NCBI RefSeq assembly: GCF_024171995.1
Contig: NZ_JAMTCT010000002.1
Span: 423,458-487,457, forward strand
Source of the DNA: Promicromonospora umidemergens
Lineage (GTDB): Bacteria > Actinomycetota > Actinomycetes > Actinomycetales > Cellulomonadaceae
Length of the DNA stretch: 64,000 nt
Direction: 5' to 3'
How positions within the stretch are numbered: the first letter of the stretch is position 1; every line of letters starts with the position of its first letter. The position numbers and the translations under genes are program-made. Under the pieces are notes generated by a model, which saw nothing but the letters and a program-made list of their open reading frames with translations, was not told the origin of the DNA and searched no databases. Of the stretch, positions 25,605 through 34,745 are shown one piece after another.

Positions 25605-26444
25605 GTGGACAGGAAGCGAAAGCGCATGGTCCGCCTCGGCGCAGGCCTCGCCGCTGCGACGCTCGTGTGGACCGGCGTCACCTCCAGCGCCCAGGCAGCG
25701 ATCTCCGACGACGACCTCCGCCCGCTGGTCATCGGCGGCCAGCCCGCCGAGGAGGGCCAGTACCCGTGGCTCGTGGGTATCGGCTCCTCCGGCGAGGGCA
25801 CGCCGTGGGAGCGGCAGTCCTGCGGCGGCTCGGTCATCACCAAGACGGTCGTCCTCACCGCCGCGCACTGCGTCGAGGACGCGGTTGACGACCCCGAGGG
25901 ACTCGTGATCTTCTCCGGCTCCGTCGACCTGGAGTCCGACGAGCTCGTCGAGACCGCGGTGACGGACCTGCACCTCGCCCACGACTACGGCGAACCGGTC
26001 GGCTCCGCCAACGACTGGGCGCTGCTGCTGCTCGACGAGCCGGTCGACATCGATCCGATCGAGGTCGACGTGGACCCCGCCGAGTTCGAGACCCTCGAGG
26101 CGGTCGGCTGGGGCCAGACGGGCGAGGGCTACCCGACCGTCGCGCGATGGGTCGAGCTGCCCTTCGTCGACGACGAGGCCTGCTCCGACGCCTACCCGGG
26201 CGCGTTCGACGGACAGACCATGCTGTGCGCGGGCGACCTCCAGAACGGCGGCGTCGACACGTGCGACGGCGACTCCGGCGGCCCGCTGCTGGCGCCAGAC
26301 GACAAAGGCCGCCAGATCCTGGTCGGCATCGTCAGCTGGGGCGACGGCTGCGCCGAACCCGGCAGCCCGGGCGTGTACGCCGAGGTGGCCGACTTCAACG
26401 GCTCGATGGATGACGCCATCGACGGCTGGGCGGACGGCGAGTAG
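25605..26444 (+). CDS. Secreted trypsin-like serine protease (S1A)
   Basis: A 279-residue preproenzyme: signal peptide of about 31 residues ending SSAQA-A, then a short propeptide and the N-terminal IGGQ activation site. Catalytic triad is complete: His in VLTAAHC, Asp in NDWALLLL, Ser in CDGDSGGP, with the Cys pairs around them. The specificity Asp precedes the Ser (TCDGDSGG), predicting trypsin-like cleavage after Arg/Lys. GTG 25605 has an AAAGGA site. Ends in a strong terminator. Confidence 0.95.
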   Translation: MDRKRKRMVRLGAGLAAATLVWTGVTSSAQAAISDDDLRPLVIGGQPAEEGQYPWLVGIGSSGEGTPWERQSCGGSVITKTVVLTAAHCVEDAVDDPEGLVIFSGSVDLESDELVETAVTDLHLAHDYGEPVGSANDWALLLLDEPVDIDPIEVDVDPAEFETLEAVGWGQTGEGYPTVARWVELPFVDDEACSDAYPGAFDGQTMLCAGDLQNGGVDTCDGDSGGPLLAPDDKGRQILVGIVSWGDGCAEPGSPGVYAEVADFNGSMDDAIDGWADGE

Positions 26445-26451
26445 CGGAGAC

Positions 26452-26489
26452 CGAAGGGGGGCGCCGTCCACGGTGGACGGCGCCCTTCG
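26452..26489 (+). terminator. Strong bidirectional terminator
   Basis: GGGCGCCGTCCA (26459-26470) pairs perfectly with TGGACGGCGCCC (26474-26485) around a CGG loop; the flanking CGAA and TTCG pair further after a small bulge. It separates the convergent protease and ABC exporter genes. Confidence 0.85.
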
Positions 26490-28277
26490 TCATGAGGTGG
26501 GCGCAGCGACGTTCGTGTCCAGGCGCAGCGCGGCCACGAGCTCGCGGTACAGCTCGTCCACCTCGAGCAGCTCCGTGTGCCGGCCGACCGCTCGCACGCG
26601 GCCGCGCTCGACCAGCACGATCTGGTCGGCGTCGATGATCGTCGAGATCCGGTGTGCGATGGTCACGACGGCCCCGGTGCCTGCGACGTCCCGGATCGCC
26701 GCGGCCAGCGCCGCCTCGGTCAGGCCGTCGAGCTGTGCCGTCGCCTCGTCGAGCAGCAGGATCTCCGGCCGGGCGACCAGCGCCCGCGCCACCGCCACCC
26801 GCTGCCGTTCACCGCCGGAGAGCTGCGACGCGTTGACCTCCGTGTCGAGGCCGTCCGGCAGCACCGCCACCCGCTCGGTCAGCCGCAGGGCGTCGACGGC
26901 GGCCTGGATCTCGGCGTCGGTGGCGTCCGGCCTGGCATAGGCGAGGTTCTCCCGCAGGGTGCCAGGGACGATCGGCGTGTCCTGCTCGACGTAGGCGATC
27001 CGGGCCCGGATCTCGTCGGTGCTCCAGTGCGCGTAGGGGTGCCCGTCGAGCTCTACCCGCCCGCCGTCCGGGCTGAGGAACCGGAGCAGCAGCGACATGA
27101 TCGTCGTCTTCCCGGCGCCAGAGGGGCCGACGATCGCGGTGTGACCACGCCGTGGCACGTCGAGGCTCACGCCGTCGAGCGCCGGCGCCGCGGCGGCGTC
27201 CGCGCCGGCATAGCGGTAGGTGACGTCGTGCAGCCGCAGCACCGGCGGCTCGACGTCGACGCCCGCCGCGTCCCCGTGATCGCTGCGCGAACCGGGCCCG
27301 GGGACGCCGTCGTCCGCCTCCAGCTCCATCTCCTCGACCTCGGCGATCCGCGCGGCGGCCGCGAGCCCGGACTGGAGCGACGTCAGCGACATCGTCAGGA
27401 GCATGACCGGCATCATCAGCTGGAACACGTACAGCAGGAACGCCACGAGCGTGCTGACGGTGATCGCGTCGGTCGAGACCCGCCAGGCCCCGACGCCGAG
27501 CAGCAGCATCACGGCCAGGTTGACCGCGACCCCGGTGATCGTCCAGGACACGTTCTCGAGCTTGACGGCGCGGATGCCGCTGCGGGCCGACGCCTCGGCA
27601 TGCTCGGAGACCCGGGCGGTCTCGCGCGACTCGGCGCGGGCGGACTTCACGGTCCGCAGGGCCCGGACAACTCCTTCGAGGCGCCCGCCGAGCGCGCCCA
27701 CGTGCTCCTGTGCCTCCTGCTGCGCCTTGGACAGCCGCGGCATCAGGGCGACCACGCTGATGCCGGCGAGCACCAGGACGACGAGGGTCACGCCGAGCAG
27801 CACGACGTCCAAGTAGGCCATGAGCGCCACCGCACCGATCAGACCGATGACGCCGTTGACGAAGTTGACCACGCTGGACGTCGTCGCCTCGCGGATGAGC
27901 AGGGTGTCCGAGGTGACGCGGGTGACGAGCTCGCCCGGCTGGCGGGCGGTGACCTCGGGGACGCGAGCGTGCAGCAGGTGGCGGACGAGGCCGGTGCGTG
28001 CCGCGAGGATGATCCGCTCGGCCAGCGTGCCGAGCATGATGCCCTGGATCAGCCCCATGGCGGACCCGGCGACCAGCAGGACGCCGAGGATCGTGATCGG
28101 GGTGCGCAGGGAGGCGGACGTCTCGAGCCCGTCGAGCACCGCCTTGGTGACGAGCGGCGTCGCCAGCTCGGCAGCGGTCGCCACCGCGCCGAGGACGAGG
28201 GCGACGACCAGCACCGCCTTGTGCGGCCTGGCATAGGCCCAGAGGATGCCCGCCTTCTGCTTGGTGGTCCGTTCCAC
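26490..28277 (-). CDS. ABC exporter, fused permease and ATPase (MDR-like)
   Basis: A 595-residue half-transporter: six membrane segments in residues 10-310, then an ATPase with Walker A IVGPSGAGKTTI, signature QLSGGERQRVAVAR, Walker B EILLLDEATAQLD and H-loop ITIAHRIST-like. Exports a lipid, drug or peptide as a homodimer. I start it at GTG 28277; GTG 28343 is an alternative. It is divergent from a TetR regulator, which probably represses it. Confidence 0.93.
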   Translation of the reverse strand: MERTTKQKAGILWAYARPHKAVLVVALVLGAVATAAELATPLVTKAVLDGLETSASLRTPITILGVLLVAGSAMGLIQGIMLGTLAERIILAARTGLVRHLLHARVPEVTARQPGELVTRVTSDTLLIREATTSSVVNFVNGVIGLIGAVALMAYLDVVLLGVTLVVLVLAGISVVALMPRLSKAQQEAQEHVGALGGRLEGVVRALRTVKSARAESRETARVSEHAEASARSGIRAVKLENVSWTITGVAVNLAVMLLLGVGAWRVSTDAITVSTLVAFLLYVFQLMMPVMLLTMSLTSLQSGLAAAARIAEVEEMELEADDGVPGPGSRSDHGDAAGVDVEPPVLRLHDVTYRYAGADAAAAPALDGVSLDVPRRGHTAIVGPSGAGKTTIMSLLLRFLSPDGGRVELDGHPYAHWSTDEIRARIAYVEQDTPIVPGTLRENLAYARPDATDAEIQAAVDALRLTERVAVLPDGLDTEVNASQLSGGERQRVAVARALVARPEILLLDEATAQLDGLTEAALAAAIRDVAGTGAVVTIAHRISTIIDADQIVLVERGRVRAVGRHTELLEVDELYRELVAALRLDTNVAAPTS

Positions 28278-28401
28278 GTCCTGCTCCGTCCAGTCGGTCC
28301 AGCCGCAAGCCCGTTCGTACACGAGCGATTCATTCTGCGACACTACTGTCCTATTAAGCAACTGAATTGTGCCGCGAGTGCCCACCGCATACCCTCGGCT
28401 G

Positions 28402-28962
28402 GTGACGACCGAGCAGATCGAACGAGGAGCACGCGCACGCACGCGGCAGGCGGTGCTGGACGCGGCCGCGGCGGTGTGGGCACACGACTTCTCGGCGTCG
28501 CTGAGCGCGATCGCCGAGCGCGCCCAGGTCAGCCGATCGACGCTGCACCGCTACTTCACCGATCGCCAGGCGCTGGTGGACGCCCTGCTGCTCGACTCGC
28601 TGGCCCGGCTGGAGACGCTGGACGACGGCGGTGCCGCGAGCGCCCCGGCGATGGACACGCTCGAGCAGTACCTGCGTGCAGGGGTCGAGATGGGCGACCG
28701 TGTGATCTTCCTGTTCGCGGACCCGAACAGGTTCGCAGGCAACCCGCACTGGTCCGCCGACGACGGAGACGGCGAGATGCGGGCGCTCGTCGACCGCGCC
28801 CGTGCGGACGGGGCGATCGACGAGCGGATCCCGACCTCTTGGGCCGTCTCCGTCTACTATGCGCTGCTCTACACCGCAGCCGAGGTCAGCAACCAGGACA
28901 TGCCGCGGCACGTCGCCGCCGACCTCGCGGTGCGGTCGTTCCGGCGCAGCGTGGAGCCCTGA
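28402..28962 (+). CDS. TetR family regulator
   Basis: A 186-residue regulator. HTH: VLDAAAAVWAHDFSASLSAI, AERAQVSRSTLHRYFTDRQ near residues 15-50; the rest is the ligand-binding helical bundle. GTG 28402 is used; GTG 28369 would add eleven residues. It is divergent from the ABC exporter and the gap has no long palindrome that I could assign. Confidence 0.88.
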   Translation: MTTEQIERGARARTRQAVLDAAAAVWAHDFSASLSAIAERAQVSRSTLHRYFTDRQALVDALLLDSLARLETLDDGGAASAPAMDTLEQYLRAGVEMGDRVIFLFADPNRFAGNPHWSADDGDGEMRALVDRARADGAIDERIPTSWAVSVYYALLYTAAEVSNQDMPRHVAADLAVRSFRRSVEP

Positions 28963-29002
28963 ACGCGGGCTCGCACGCCGGCCCGGGCCTCTCTCTGGCC
29001 GG

Positions 29003-30088
29003 TCAGCGTGGCGCGTCCGACAGCGGGACGGGCGCCGGCCGGTCGCAGGTGCTCTCCACGCTGACCGTCGTGCCGGTGTCGGCGGCCGCGAGCAGCGCGG
29101 TCATGATGTCGAGGACGTGGTACGCGACCTCGCCGTTCGCACGCGCGACGACGCTCGGTGGCGTGGCCGCGAGGTCGGCGACGCCGTACCCACGGCCCGC
29201 GTCCCGGTACCCGGCGCTGGGCGGGAGGGTCTGCCAGGCGCCACCGAGCTCGTGCAGCTGCACGTCGCCGTCGAACCGGTTGGGATCGGGGACGACGAGC
29301 GAGCCCGCCTGGCCGTGGACCTCGATCTGCGAGGCTCGGGTGGCGACCGAGTCGAAGCTCATCACCAGGGTCGACAGCACCCCCGACGCGTGCCGGAGCA
29401 CCCCGGTCACGTGCGTGTCGACGTCGACGGGGATGACCTGTCCGACCCGGTCGCCCGACCCGATCTCACGGGTCGCCCTGGTGTGGCTCGCGGCGCCGAC
29501 CACCGACACGACCGGGCCGAGCAGGGTGACCAGCGTGGTCACGTAGTACGGGCCCATGTCCAGCAGCGGTCCGCCACCGGACAGGTAGTAGAAGTCCGGG
29601 TTGGGGTGCCACCGCTCGTGGCCGGGCGTCATCATGACCGCCGTCGCCGCGACCGGCTCTCCGATCGCACCGTCGTCGATGGCCTTCCGCGCCGTCTGCA
29701 CCCCCGTCCCGAGCACGGTGTCCGGCGCGCACCCCACCCGCACCCCGGCCGCACGGCCCGCCTCCAGCACGGTGCGGGCGTCCTCGAGCGTGACCGCCAG
29801 GGGCTTCTCGCCGTACACCGCCTTGCCCGCCGCGATGGCCTTCAGGGCGATCTCGGCATGACTGGCAGGGGTCGTGAGGTTCAGCACCAGGTCGATGTCG
29901 GGGTCCGTCGTCAGCTCGCCGACGGTCAGTGCGCGCACGCCCTGCTCCGCCGCGACCGACGCCGCGCGGGTCGCGTCGAGGTCGGCGACCGCGACCAGGC
30001 GCACGGCCTCCAGCCGCTCGAACGTGGACAGGTACTGGCCGGAGATCGCTCCGAGGCCGACGATCCCTACCCTCAGCGGCTGGCCCAC
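29003..30088 (-). CDS. Gfo/Idh/MocA family oxidoreductase
   Basis: A 361-residue dehydrogenase: NAD(P) Rossmann site LRVGIVGLGAISGQYL, the family's EKP motif (AVYGEKPLAVTLED) and the substrate-side HAEIAL and GGGPLLDMGPYY segments. Oxidises or interconverts a sugar or inositol derivative. GTG 30088 overlaps the ThuA gene by 16 bases and has a GAGGGG site. The pair with ThuA, and the LacI regulator, suggest a sugar (possibly trehalose- or ketosugar-like) degradation unit; the substrate is not seen. Confidence 0.92.
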   Translation of the reverse strand: MGQPLRVGIVGLGAISGQYLSTFERLEAVRLVAVADLDATRAASVAAEQGVRALTVGELTTDPDIDLVLNLTTPASHAEIALKAIAAGKAVYGEKPLAVTLEDARTVLEAGRAAGVRVGCAPDTVLGTGVQTARKAIDDGAIGEPVAATAVMMTPGHERWHPNPDFYYLSGGGPLLDMGPYYVTTLVTLLGPVVSVVGAASHTRATREIGSGDRVGQVIPVDVDTHVTGVLRHASGVLSTLVMSFDSVATRASQIEVHGQAGSLVVPDPNRFDGDVQLHELGGAWQTLPPSAGYRDAGRGYGVADLAATPPSVVARANGEVAYHVLDIMTALLAAADTGTTVSVESTCDRPAPVPLSDAPR

Positions 30089-30786
30089 AGGATTCCCCTC
30101 TCGATGATGGTCCGGACGTTCGGTTCCTGGACGACCGCGAGGTCGTGGCCCGGCGTCGAGACGAAGACCCGGCCCTCGCCCCACAGCCGGGTCCAGATGG
30201 CCGGGCAGGTGACCGGCCGGTGCCACGGGTCGAAGTCGCGGGCGGCGAGCGTCGTGGTCGCGAGCACGTCGTTGTAGTCGTCGGACAGCACCCAGTACTG
30301 CTCGGTCGTCAGCTCGAAGTCCGTGATCCCCGCGACGATCGGGTGGTCGGCCCGGTCGGAGACGATATCGATCGTGTGCCGCACGAAGTTGTCGGCCGCC
30401 TCGCCCGCCAGCTCGTCAGGTACCGCCTTCGCCGGGTGGCAGGCGAACTGCCCGCCGATCAGCTGGAGGTAGTCCGAGCTGCTCCGGTAGGAGTCGGCGA
30501 TGCCGCCGTGCCAGCCGGCGAGGCCTGCGCCGTTCCTCACCGCGGCGATGAGTCCGCGAAGCTCGTCACCGGCGATCGTGCTCATCGTGTTGGTCTGGAT
30601 GACGACGTCGACGCCGGCCATGTACCCGGTGTCCGTGTAGACGGTCGTCTCGTCCTCGACCCGGACCTCGTACCCGTGCTCGTCCAGGAAGGGGAGGAAC
30701 GCGTCGGTGGTCTCGACGGGCTGATGCCCGTCCCATCCCCCGCGCACGATCAGCGCGTGCTTCTTCTTCGAAGGTGTCATGTCCAT
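30073..30786 (-). CDS. ThuA-like (class-I glutamine amidotransferase fold) protein
   Basis: A 237-residue ThuA family protein (ALIVRGGWDGHQPVETTDAF, GAGLAGWHGGIADSYRSS with conserved HGG, QFACHPA, HPIVAGITDFEL). In rhizobia ThuA acts in trehalose/maltitol utilisation together with the oxidoreductase ThuB, a Gfo/Idh enzyme, matching the pair here. ATG 30786 starts the operon and two LacI-type operators lie in the promoter. Confidence 0.92.
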   Translation of the reverse strand: MDMTPSKKKHALIVRGGWDGHQPVETTDAFLPFLDEHGYEVRVEDETTVYTDTGYMAGVDVVIQTNTMSTIAGDELRGLIAAVRNGAGLAGWHGGIADSYRSSSDYLQLIGGQFACHPAKAVPDELAGEAADNFVRHTIDIVSDRADHPIVAGITDFELTTEQYWVLSDDYNDVLATTTLAARDFDPWHRPVTCPAIWTRLWGEGRVFVSTPGHDLAVVQEPNVRTIIERGILWASR

Positions 30787-30801
30787 GCTCTCCGCTCAAA
30801 C

Positions 30802-30811
30802 GTTGCGCAAC
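30802..30811. promoter_or_regulatory. LacI-family operator, copy 1
   Basis: GTTGCGCAAC is a perfect palindrome, 16 bases upstream of the ThuA gene, sharing its core with copy 2. Confidence 0.75.
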
Positions 30812-30876
30812 ATTGGGCCGGAACAAAGCGGCCCCCCTTTGATACAGCAGGTGCCGAGCCAGATCAAGGGCCAGTT

Positions 30877-30888
30877 AGTTGCGCAACT
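30877..30888. promoter_or_regulatory. LacI-family operator, copy 2
   Basis: AGTTGCGCAACT is a perfect 12-bp palindrome 28 bases before the LacI gene. Two identical cores 76 bases apart in a divergent promoter suggest looping, with autoregulation of the LacI gene and control of the ThuA operon. Confidence 0.8.
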
Positions 30889-30915
30889 TCTGCCGCTGCG
30901 GTTAACGTCGTCCGT

Positions 30916-31935
30916 ATGCCGAACCCACCTCGGACGACGCTCGCGGACGTCGCGAAGGCTGCCGGCACGACGACGCCCACCGTCTCGAAGGTCCTGAGCG
31001 GTCGGTCGGACGTCTCGGCCGAGACCCGCGCGCGCATCATGCGGATCGTCGAGGAGCTCGGGTATCGCGGCCGCTCCGGCAGGGACGCGCCGTCGCGCGG
31101 AGGACGCTCCCCGTTCGTCGACCTGGTACTCAGCGGCGTCGAGGGCACCTGGGCGAACCGCGCGCTCAGCGGCGTGGAACGCGCCGCTGAGGGGGCGGGC
31201 GTCGACATCGTCGTCTCCGTGGCCCGGCCGCCCGACGACGCCTGGCTCACGCGGCTGCTCGCGCGGAGGCTGCGCGGCGCCGTGCTGGCGCTCGTCGACA
31301 CGACGAGCGAACAGCTCGCGACGCTGGCGGCGGCACAGGTGCCGATCGTGCTGCTCGATCCCGTCACCCAGCCACCGAGCACGGTCGCCAGCGTAGGTGC
31401 GGCGAACTGGGCCGGCGGGCGGGCCGCCGCCGAGCACCTCCTCTCGCTGGGGCACCAGCACCTCTCCGTGCTCGCCGGGCGGCGCACGCACCTCTACAGC
31501 CAGGCGAGGGTCGACGGGTTCCGCTCCGCCGTCACGCAGGCCAGGCTCGACCTTCCGGACAGCCGGGTCGCCCATACCGGCCGGCAGCGCGCGAGCGCCG
31601 CCGAGCTCGCGACCCAGCTGCTGCGTGGCACCCCGGCACCGACGGCGGTCTTCGCCTGTTCCGACACCATGGCGCTCGGTGTGTACGACGCCGCGGCCGC
31701 CCTCGGGCTCCGGATCCCCGACGACGTGAGCGTGGTCGGCTTCGACGACCTGCCGGAGGCCCAGTGGGTCAGCCCTGCGCTGACCACCGTGCGTCAGCCG
31801 ATCGCCGAGATGGGCGAGGCGGCGCTGCGGATGCTGCTGCGCATCAGCGCCGACCCGCCCGCCGAGGCGCCGCGCGAGGAGCTCGCCACGACGCTCGTCG
31901 TCCGTGGGTCTACGGCTGCCCGTCGATCGGTGTGA
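30916..31935 (+). CDS. LacI family transcriptional regulator
   Basis: A 339-residue regulator: [23 protein letters not shown], hinge helix ([13 protein letters not shown]), then the periplasmic-binding-protein-like sensor ([56 protein letters not shown]). It almost certainly binds the two GTTGCGCAAC sites before it and controls the divergent ThuA-Gfo/Idh operon. The ATG has no obvious ribosome-binding site. Last 26 bases overlap the convergent acyltransferase gene. Confidence 0.95.
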   Translation: MPNPPRTTLADVAKAAGTTTPTVSKVLSGRSDVSAETRARIMRIVEELGYRGRSGRDAPSRGGRSPFVDLVLSGVEGTWANRALSGVERAAEGAGVDIVVSVARPPDDAWLTRLLARRLRGAVLALVDTTSEQLATLAAAQVPIVLLDPVTQPPSTVASVGAANWAGGRAAAEHLLSLGHQHLSVLAGRRTHLYSQARVDGFRSAVTQARLDLPDSRVAHTGRQRASAAELATQLLRGTPAPTAVFACSDTMALGVYDAAAALGLRIPDDVSVVGFDDLPEAQWVSPALTTVRQPIAEMGEAALRMLLRISADPPAEAPREELATTLVVRGSTAARRSV

Positions 31936-33628
31936 GGCGAACGAGCGGGTCCGGGCTGTGCACGCCGCGCGGCCGGTAGCCCAGGGCGTCCGACAGACCG
32001 AGGTAGTCGGCCAGGAGCCAGACGATGCTCAGCCACATCTCGGTCCCCTGGAGGCCGGCGACGCCGTCGGCCCCCGTGCTGTGCGGCGCGAAGGCGAAGC
32101 CCTCGCCGGCGGACCAGCTCTGGAGCGCCCGCTGGAGCTGGTCGTGTGCCCACGCACTGCCCTCTGCGCGCCGGTGCCCGGTCTGCTTGGCCGCGAGCCA
32201 GAGCGGATGGATCACGTCGAGGATGTTGCAGGCGGTGTACCCCTCAGGAGTGCCGAGGTGCGGGTCGCTCGCATGCTCCAGCACGGTGTCGATGGCCGCC
32301 TCCGGATACGGCAGCGGCAGCCCGAGCTGGGCGTACGAGCCGCGGGTCAGCCGGTAGAAACCGTTCACGGCCTGCAGCCAGCGCGGCGCGGGCCCGGGCT
32401 GCGGCGCGCCCCACAGGCCCGTCTCGGGGTTCGCCCGTGCGGACAGCCAGCCCAGGAGCCCGTAGACCGGGCCGACGCCGCCGCCGGCGAGGTCCGCCGA
32501 GAAGTCGGTGATGTTGAGGGCGCACGCGGTGGCGAGGGCGTCGACGGCGGCCCCGCTCCCCCACGCCTGGGCGCCCCAGTCACGCGCTTCGAGAGAGTCG
32601 ATGACCTGCTGCTCGCTCAGCTCGTGCACGGCATGCACGGGATACGGGAGGCGCCCACCGAGCAGCCGGACCGCGTAGCCGACGCTGAGGACGTGATAGC
32701 TCGCGCTGCCGTCCGCGGGGTCGAGTGGCTCGTCCGACGTCGCCGGCCGCGTCAGGCCCTGGTCGGAGAGGTCGCCGGCCGGGATGAGCCCGGTCGCCGG
32801 GTCCTGTCGGGCGGTCAGCCGCCGGACCAGGTCTGCGGCGTCGAATCCCGGTGGAGGGGTGCCGAGCAGGACGTCGGCGATCTCGACGGCGTCGGCCCAG
32901 GGGCGGACGGCCGGCACCTGGGTCCCGGCGGACGCCGACGGGCGGTCGACGAACCGGCCGTCCTCGTAGCAGCGGGCCAGCAGGTCGCCGGCCTGCTCGC
33001 GGGCCCGCTCCGCGAAGTCGTGGAGCTCTGCCTCGAGCTCATGGGCCCGGGTGGCGCGGGTCTCCGCGCGCCGGTCGCGGATGACGCGCGCCGGGTTGCC
33101 CGCGACGACCGCCCAGTCCGGCACATCCTTGGTGACGACCGCGGAAGCCCCGATGATGACGTGGTCGCCGACCGTGACCCCGTCGAGGATCGTGGCGTTG
33201 GAGCCGATCCACACGTCGTCGCCGAGCGTGATGCCCTTGCTCCAGGTGCCCTGCTCGTGGATCGGCAGATCGTTGGACATGCGGTGGTTGAACCCGAGGA
33301 TCGAGCTGTGCGCGCCGATCCGGACGCCGTCGCCCATCCGGATCTCGCCACGGACCACGGCGTAGGGGTTGATCGAGCAGTCCGCGCCGATCGTCAGCTC
33401 ACCCGTGACGTAGGCGAGCGCTCCGACGTAGCTGCGGTCGCCGATGGAGAGCTGGTCGCAGAAGACCGCGGCGTTCTGGGCGATGAAGACGCCGTCACCG
33501 AACACCGCGCCCTCGGCGGCCAGCTCGACCTGCCGCGCCGCCTGTGCCTCGGCCTCCGGAGACGTGGGGTCGTACTCCCAGGGAAAGTAGTCGATACGTC
33601 GGACGCCCGCGGCCGGTGAGTGGTGCAC
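31910..33628 (-). CDS. Acyltransferase (left-handed beta-helix) fused to alpha-helical barrel-like domain
   Basis: A 572-residue two-domain protein. Residues 1-225 are a hexapeptide-repeat acetyltransferase of the maltose/galactoside acetyltransferase type (GADCSINPYAVVRGEIRMGD, IHEQGTWSKGITLGDDVWIG, GVTVGDHVIIGASAVVTKDV, WAVVAGNPARVI). Residues 280-572 are helical with repeated segments such as SYHVLSVGYAVRLLG, ALATACALNITDFSADLAGG and EGYTACNILDVIHPLWLAA, resembling alpha/alpha six-hairpin or terpene-cyclase-like barrels. A GTG at 33628 is used. It lies next to the LacI-controlled ThuA-Gfo/Idh genes and may modify the same sugar. I have no family name for the fusion. Confidence 0.8.
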   Translation of the reverse strand: MHHSPAAGVRRIDYFPWEYDPTSPEAEAQAARQVELAAEGAVFGDGVFIAQNAAVFCDQLSIGDRSYVGALAYVTGELTIGADCSINPYAVVRGEIRMGDGVRIGAHSSILGFNHRMSNDLPIHEQGTWSKGITLGDDVWIGSNATILDGVTVGDHVIIGASAVVTKDVPDWAVVAGNPARVIRDRRAETRATRAHELEAELHDFAERAREQAGDLLARCYEDGRFVDRPSASAGTQVPAVRPWADAVEIADVLLGTPPPGFDAADLVRRLTARQDPATGLIPAGDLSDQGLTRPATSDEPLDPADGSASYHVLSVGYAVRLLGGRLPYPVHAVHELSEQQVIDSLEARDWGAQAWGSGAAVDALATACALNITDFSADLAGGGVGPVYGLLGWLSARANPETGLWGAPQPGPAPRWLQAVNGFYRLTRGSYAQLGLPLPYPEAAIDTVLEHASDPHLGTPEGYTACNILDVIHPLWLAAKQTGHRRAEGSAWAHDQLQRALQSWSAGEGFAFAPHSTGADGVAGLQGTEMWLSIVWLLADYLGLSDALGYRPRGVHSPDPLVRLTPIDGQP

Positions 33629-33759
33629 GGCGCCAAGACTAGCCGGGCGGATCTCTCCCGCGTGCTGCCCGTGGTCGGGCACACGGCCGGAGGTGGGGTA
33701 GTATTTCGGTCGTCCCTACGGGGTCGAAACCGGCACTTCCGAGCATGCTCGGAACGCCG

Positions 33760-33833
33760 CGGGCTGTGGCGCAGCTTGGTAGCGCACCTGACTGGGGGTC
33801 AGGGGGTCGCAGGTTCAAATCCTGTCAGCCCGA
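33760..33833 (+). tRNA. tRNA-Pro (anticodon GGG)
   Basis: Acceptor stem CGGGCTG/CAGCCCG (33760-33766 with 33826-33832), D-arm, anticodon stem CCTGA/TCAGG with loop CTGGGGG giving anticodon GGG, and T-arm AGGTTCAAATCCT. Discriminator base A at 33833; CCA is not encoded. A 17-bp hairpin follows at 33857. It borders a zone of decayed genes, but I see no repeated 3'-end that would mark an attachment site. Confidence 0.97.
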
Positions 33834-33856
33834 CACTGTGATGTCGCACGGTACCC

Positions 33857-33896
33857 CGAACAGCCGGATCCACGATTGCGTGGGTCCGGCTGTTCG
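33857..33896 (+). terminator. Strong terminator after tRNA-Pro
   Basis: CGAACAGCCGGATCCAC (33857-33873) pairs with GTGGGTCCGGCTGTTCG (33880-33896), 17 pairs with one G-U, around a six-base loop GATTGC, then TTGT. It ends transcription of the tRNA. Confidence 0.9.
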
Positions 33897-34019
33897 TTGT
33901 CTCCCGAGATCCGGAACGGCTCGATCACACATGTGAGAGCTGGACCGATATCCCGTCAATGCATGCGGTGGGCGATACCGTCGCGCCCCAATGTCAGAGG
34001 CACGCCGTACGGTTTCGAC

Positions 34020-34745
34020 ATGCCCCCCGCGCGAAGGTACACGGACGAACGCCTTGTCACTGTTCTCTCCGCCTCGAAGAGCTGGCGAGGAGTGCTACGC
34101 GAGTGAGGGTTCGCCACGTCGTCTTCCACAGCGATGAGATCGGTGCGTGCTGAGGCAGATCGTCTCGGTCTCGACTATTCCCATTTTGTTGGCCAGCGCC
34201 GTTGGACAGACGCCGAGATTCGCACCGCTATCGCTGAATCGGATTCGTGGACCGCGGTGACCGCACGTCTGGGTATTGAGGCCGATGCCGGCGCCACCTT
34301 GATCAAGGGGCATGCCGCGCGAATCGGTGCAGACACGACACACCTTCGGGTGACAAGCCGGACGTCGAACAGCAGTCAACTGGCGCCGACGCTCGATCAT
34401 CTCGATCGTGCAGGACCCGCCCTCGCGGCGGCGTGGTATCTGTTGTGCGGCCTCGATGTCTCATGGCCACTCGAGCCCAGCAGATATGACCTGCTCGTCT
34501 GCAGTCTCGCGGGAATCCGCCGCGTGCAGGTGAAGACCACGAGGACTCAGGCAGGTGGCAGCTGGAAGGTGTATCTCTCGACGACACGAGGTGAGCGCCG
34601 GACATACGACCCGGATGAGATCGATGACTTCTTCATCATCGACGGAGACCTCAACTACTACCTGATCCCAGTTGCCGTCGTGGGCGGGCTGCACGCAATA
34701 CACCTCAATGCGTACGGGCGATATCGCCAGACCTCTGCGTTATGA
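34020..34745 (+). pseudogene. PD-(D/E)XK-type protein with N-terminal HTH repeats, interrupted by in-frame UGA
   Basis: From ATG 34020 the frame reads MPPARRYTDERLVTVLSAS then KSWRGVLRE, a first HTH-like repeat, then TGA at 34104-34106, and without a shift GFATSSSTAMRSVRAEADRL and a second HTH repeat RRWTDAEIRTAIAESDSW, ending with a nuclease-type core (VQVKTTRTQAGGSWKVYLST, YDPDEIDDFFIIDGD, YLIPVAVVGGLHAIHL). The Q-K-T preceding a DFF motif is typical of PDDEXK_5-like proteins. Restart at ATG 34134 would yield a 203-residue protein with the nuclease core and one HTH repeat. A homing or restriction-linked role is inferred. Confidence 0.8.

Noticed and set aside
26577-29546. Nearly 1000-codon plus-strand open frame across the ABC exporter and TetR
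   Set aside because: Product is Arg/Asp/Gly/Val-rich shadow sequence without domains; both real genes have clear motifs.
31904-33619. Plus-strand open frame opposite the acyltransferase
   Set aside because: Composition is typical of a GC-rich antisense shadow; the minus-strand protein has hexapeptide repeats.
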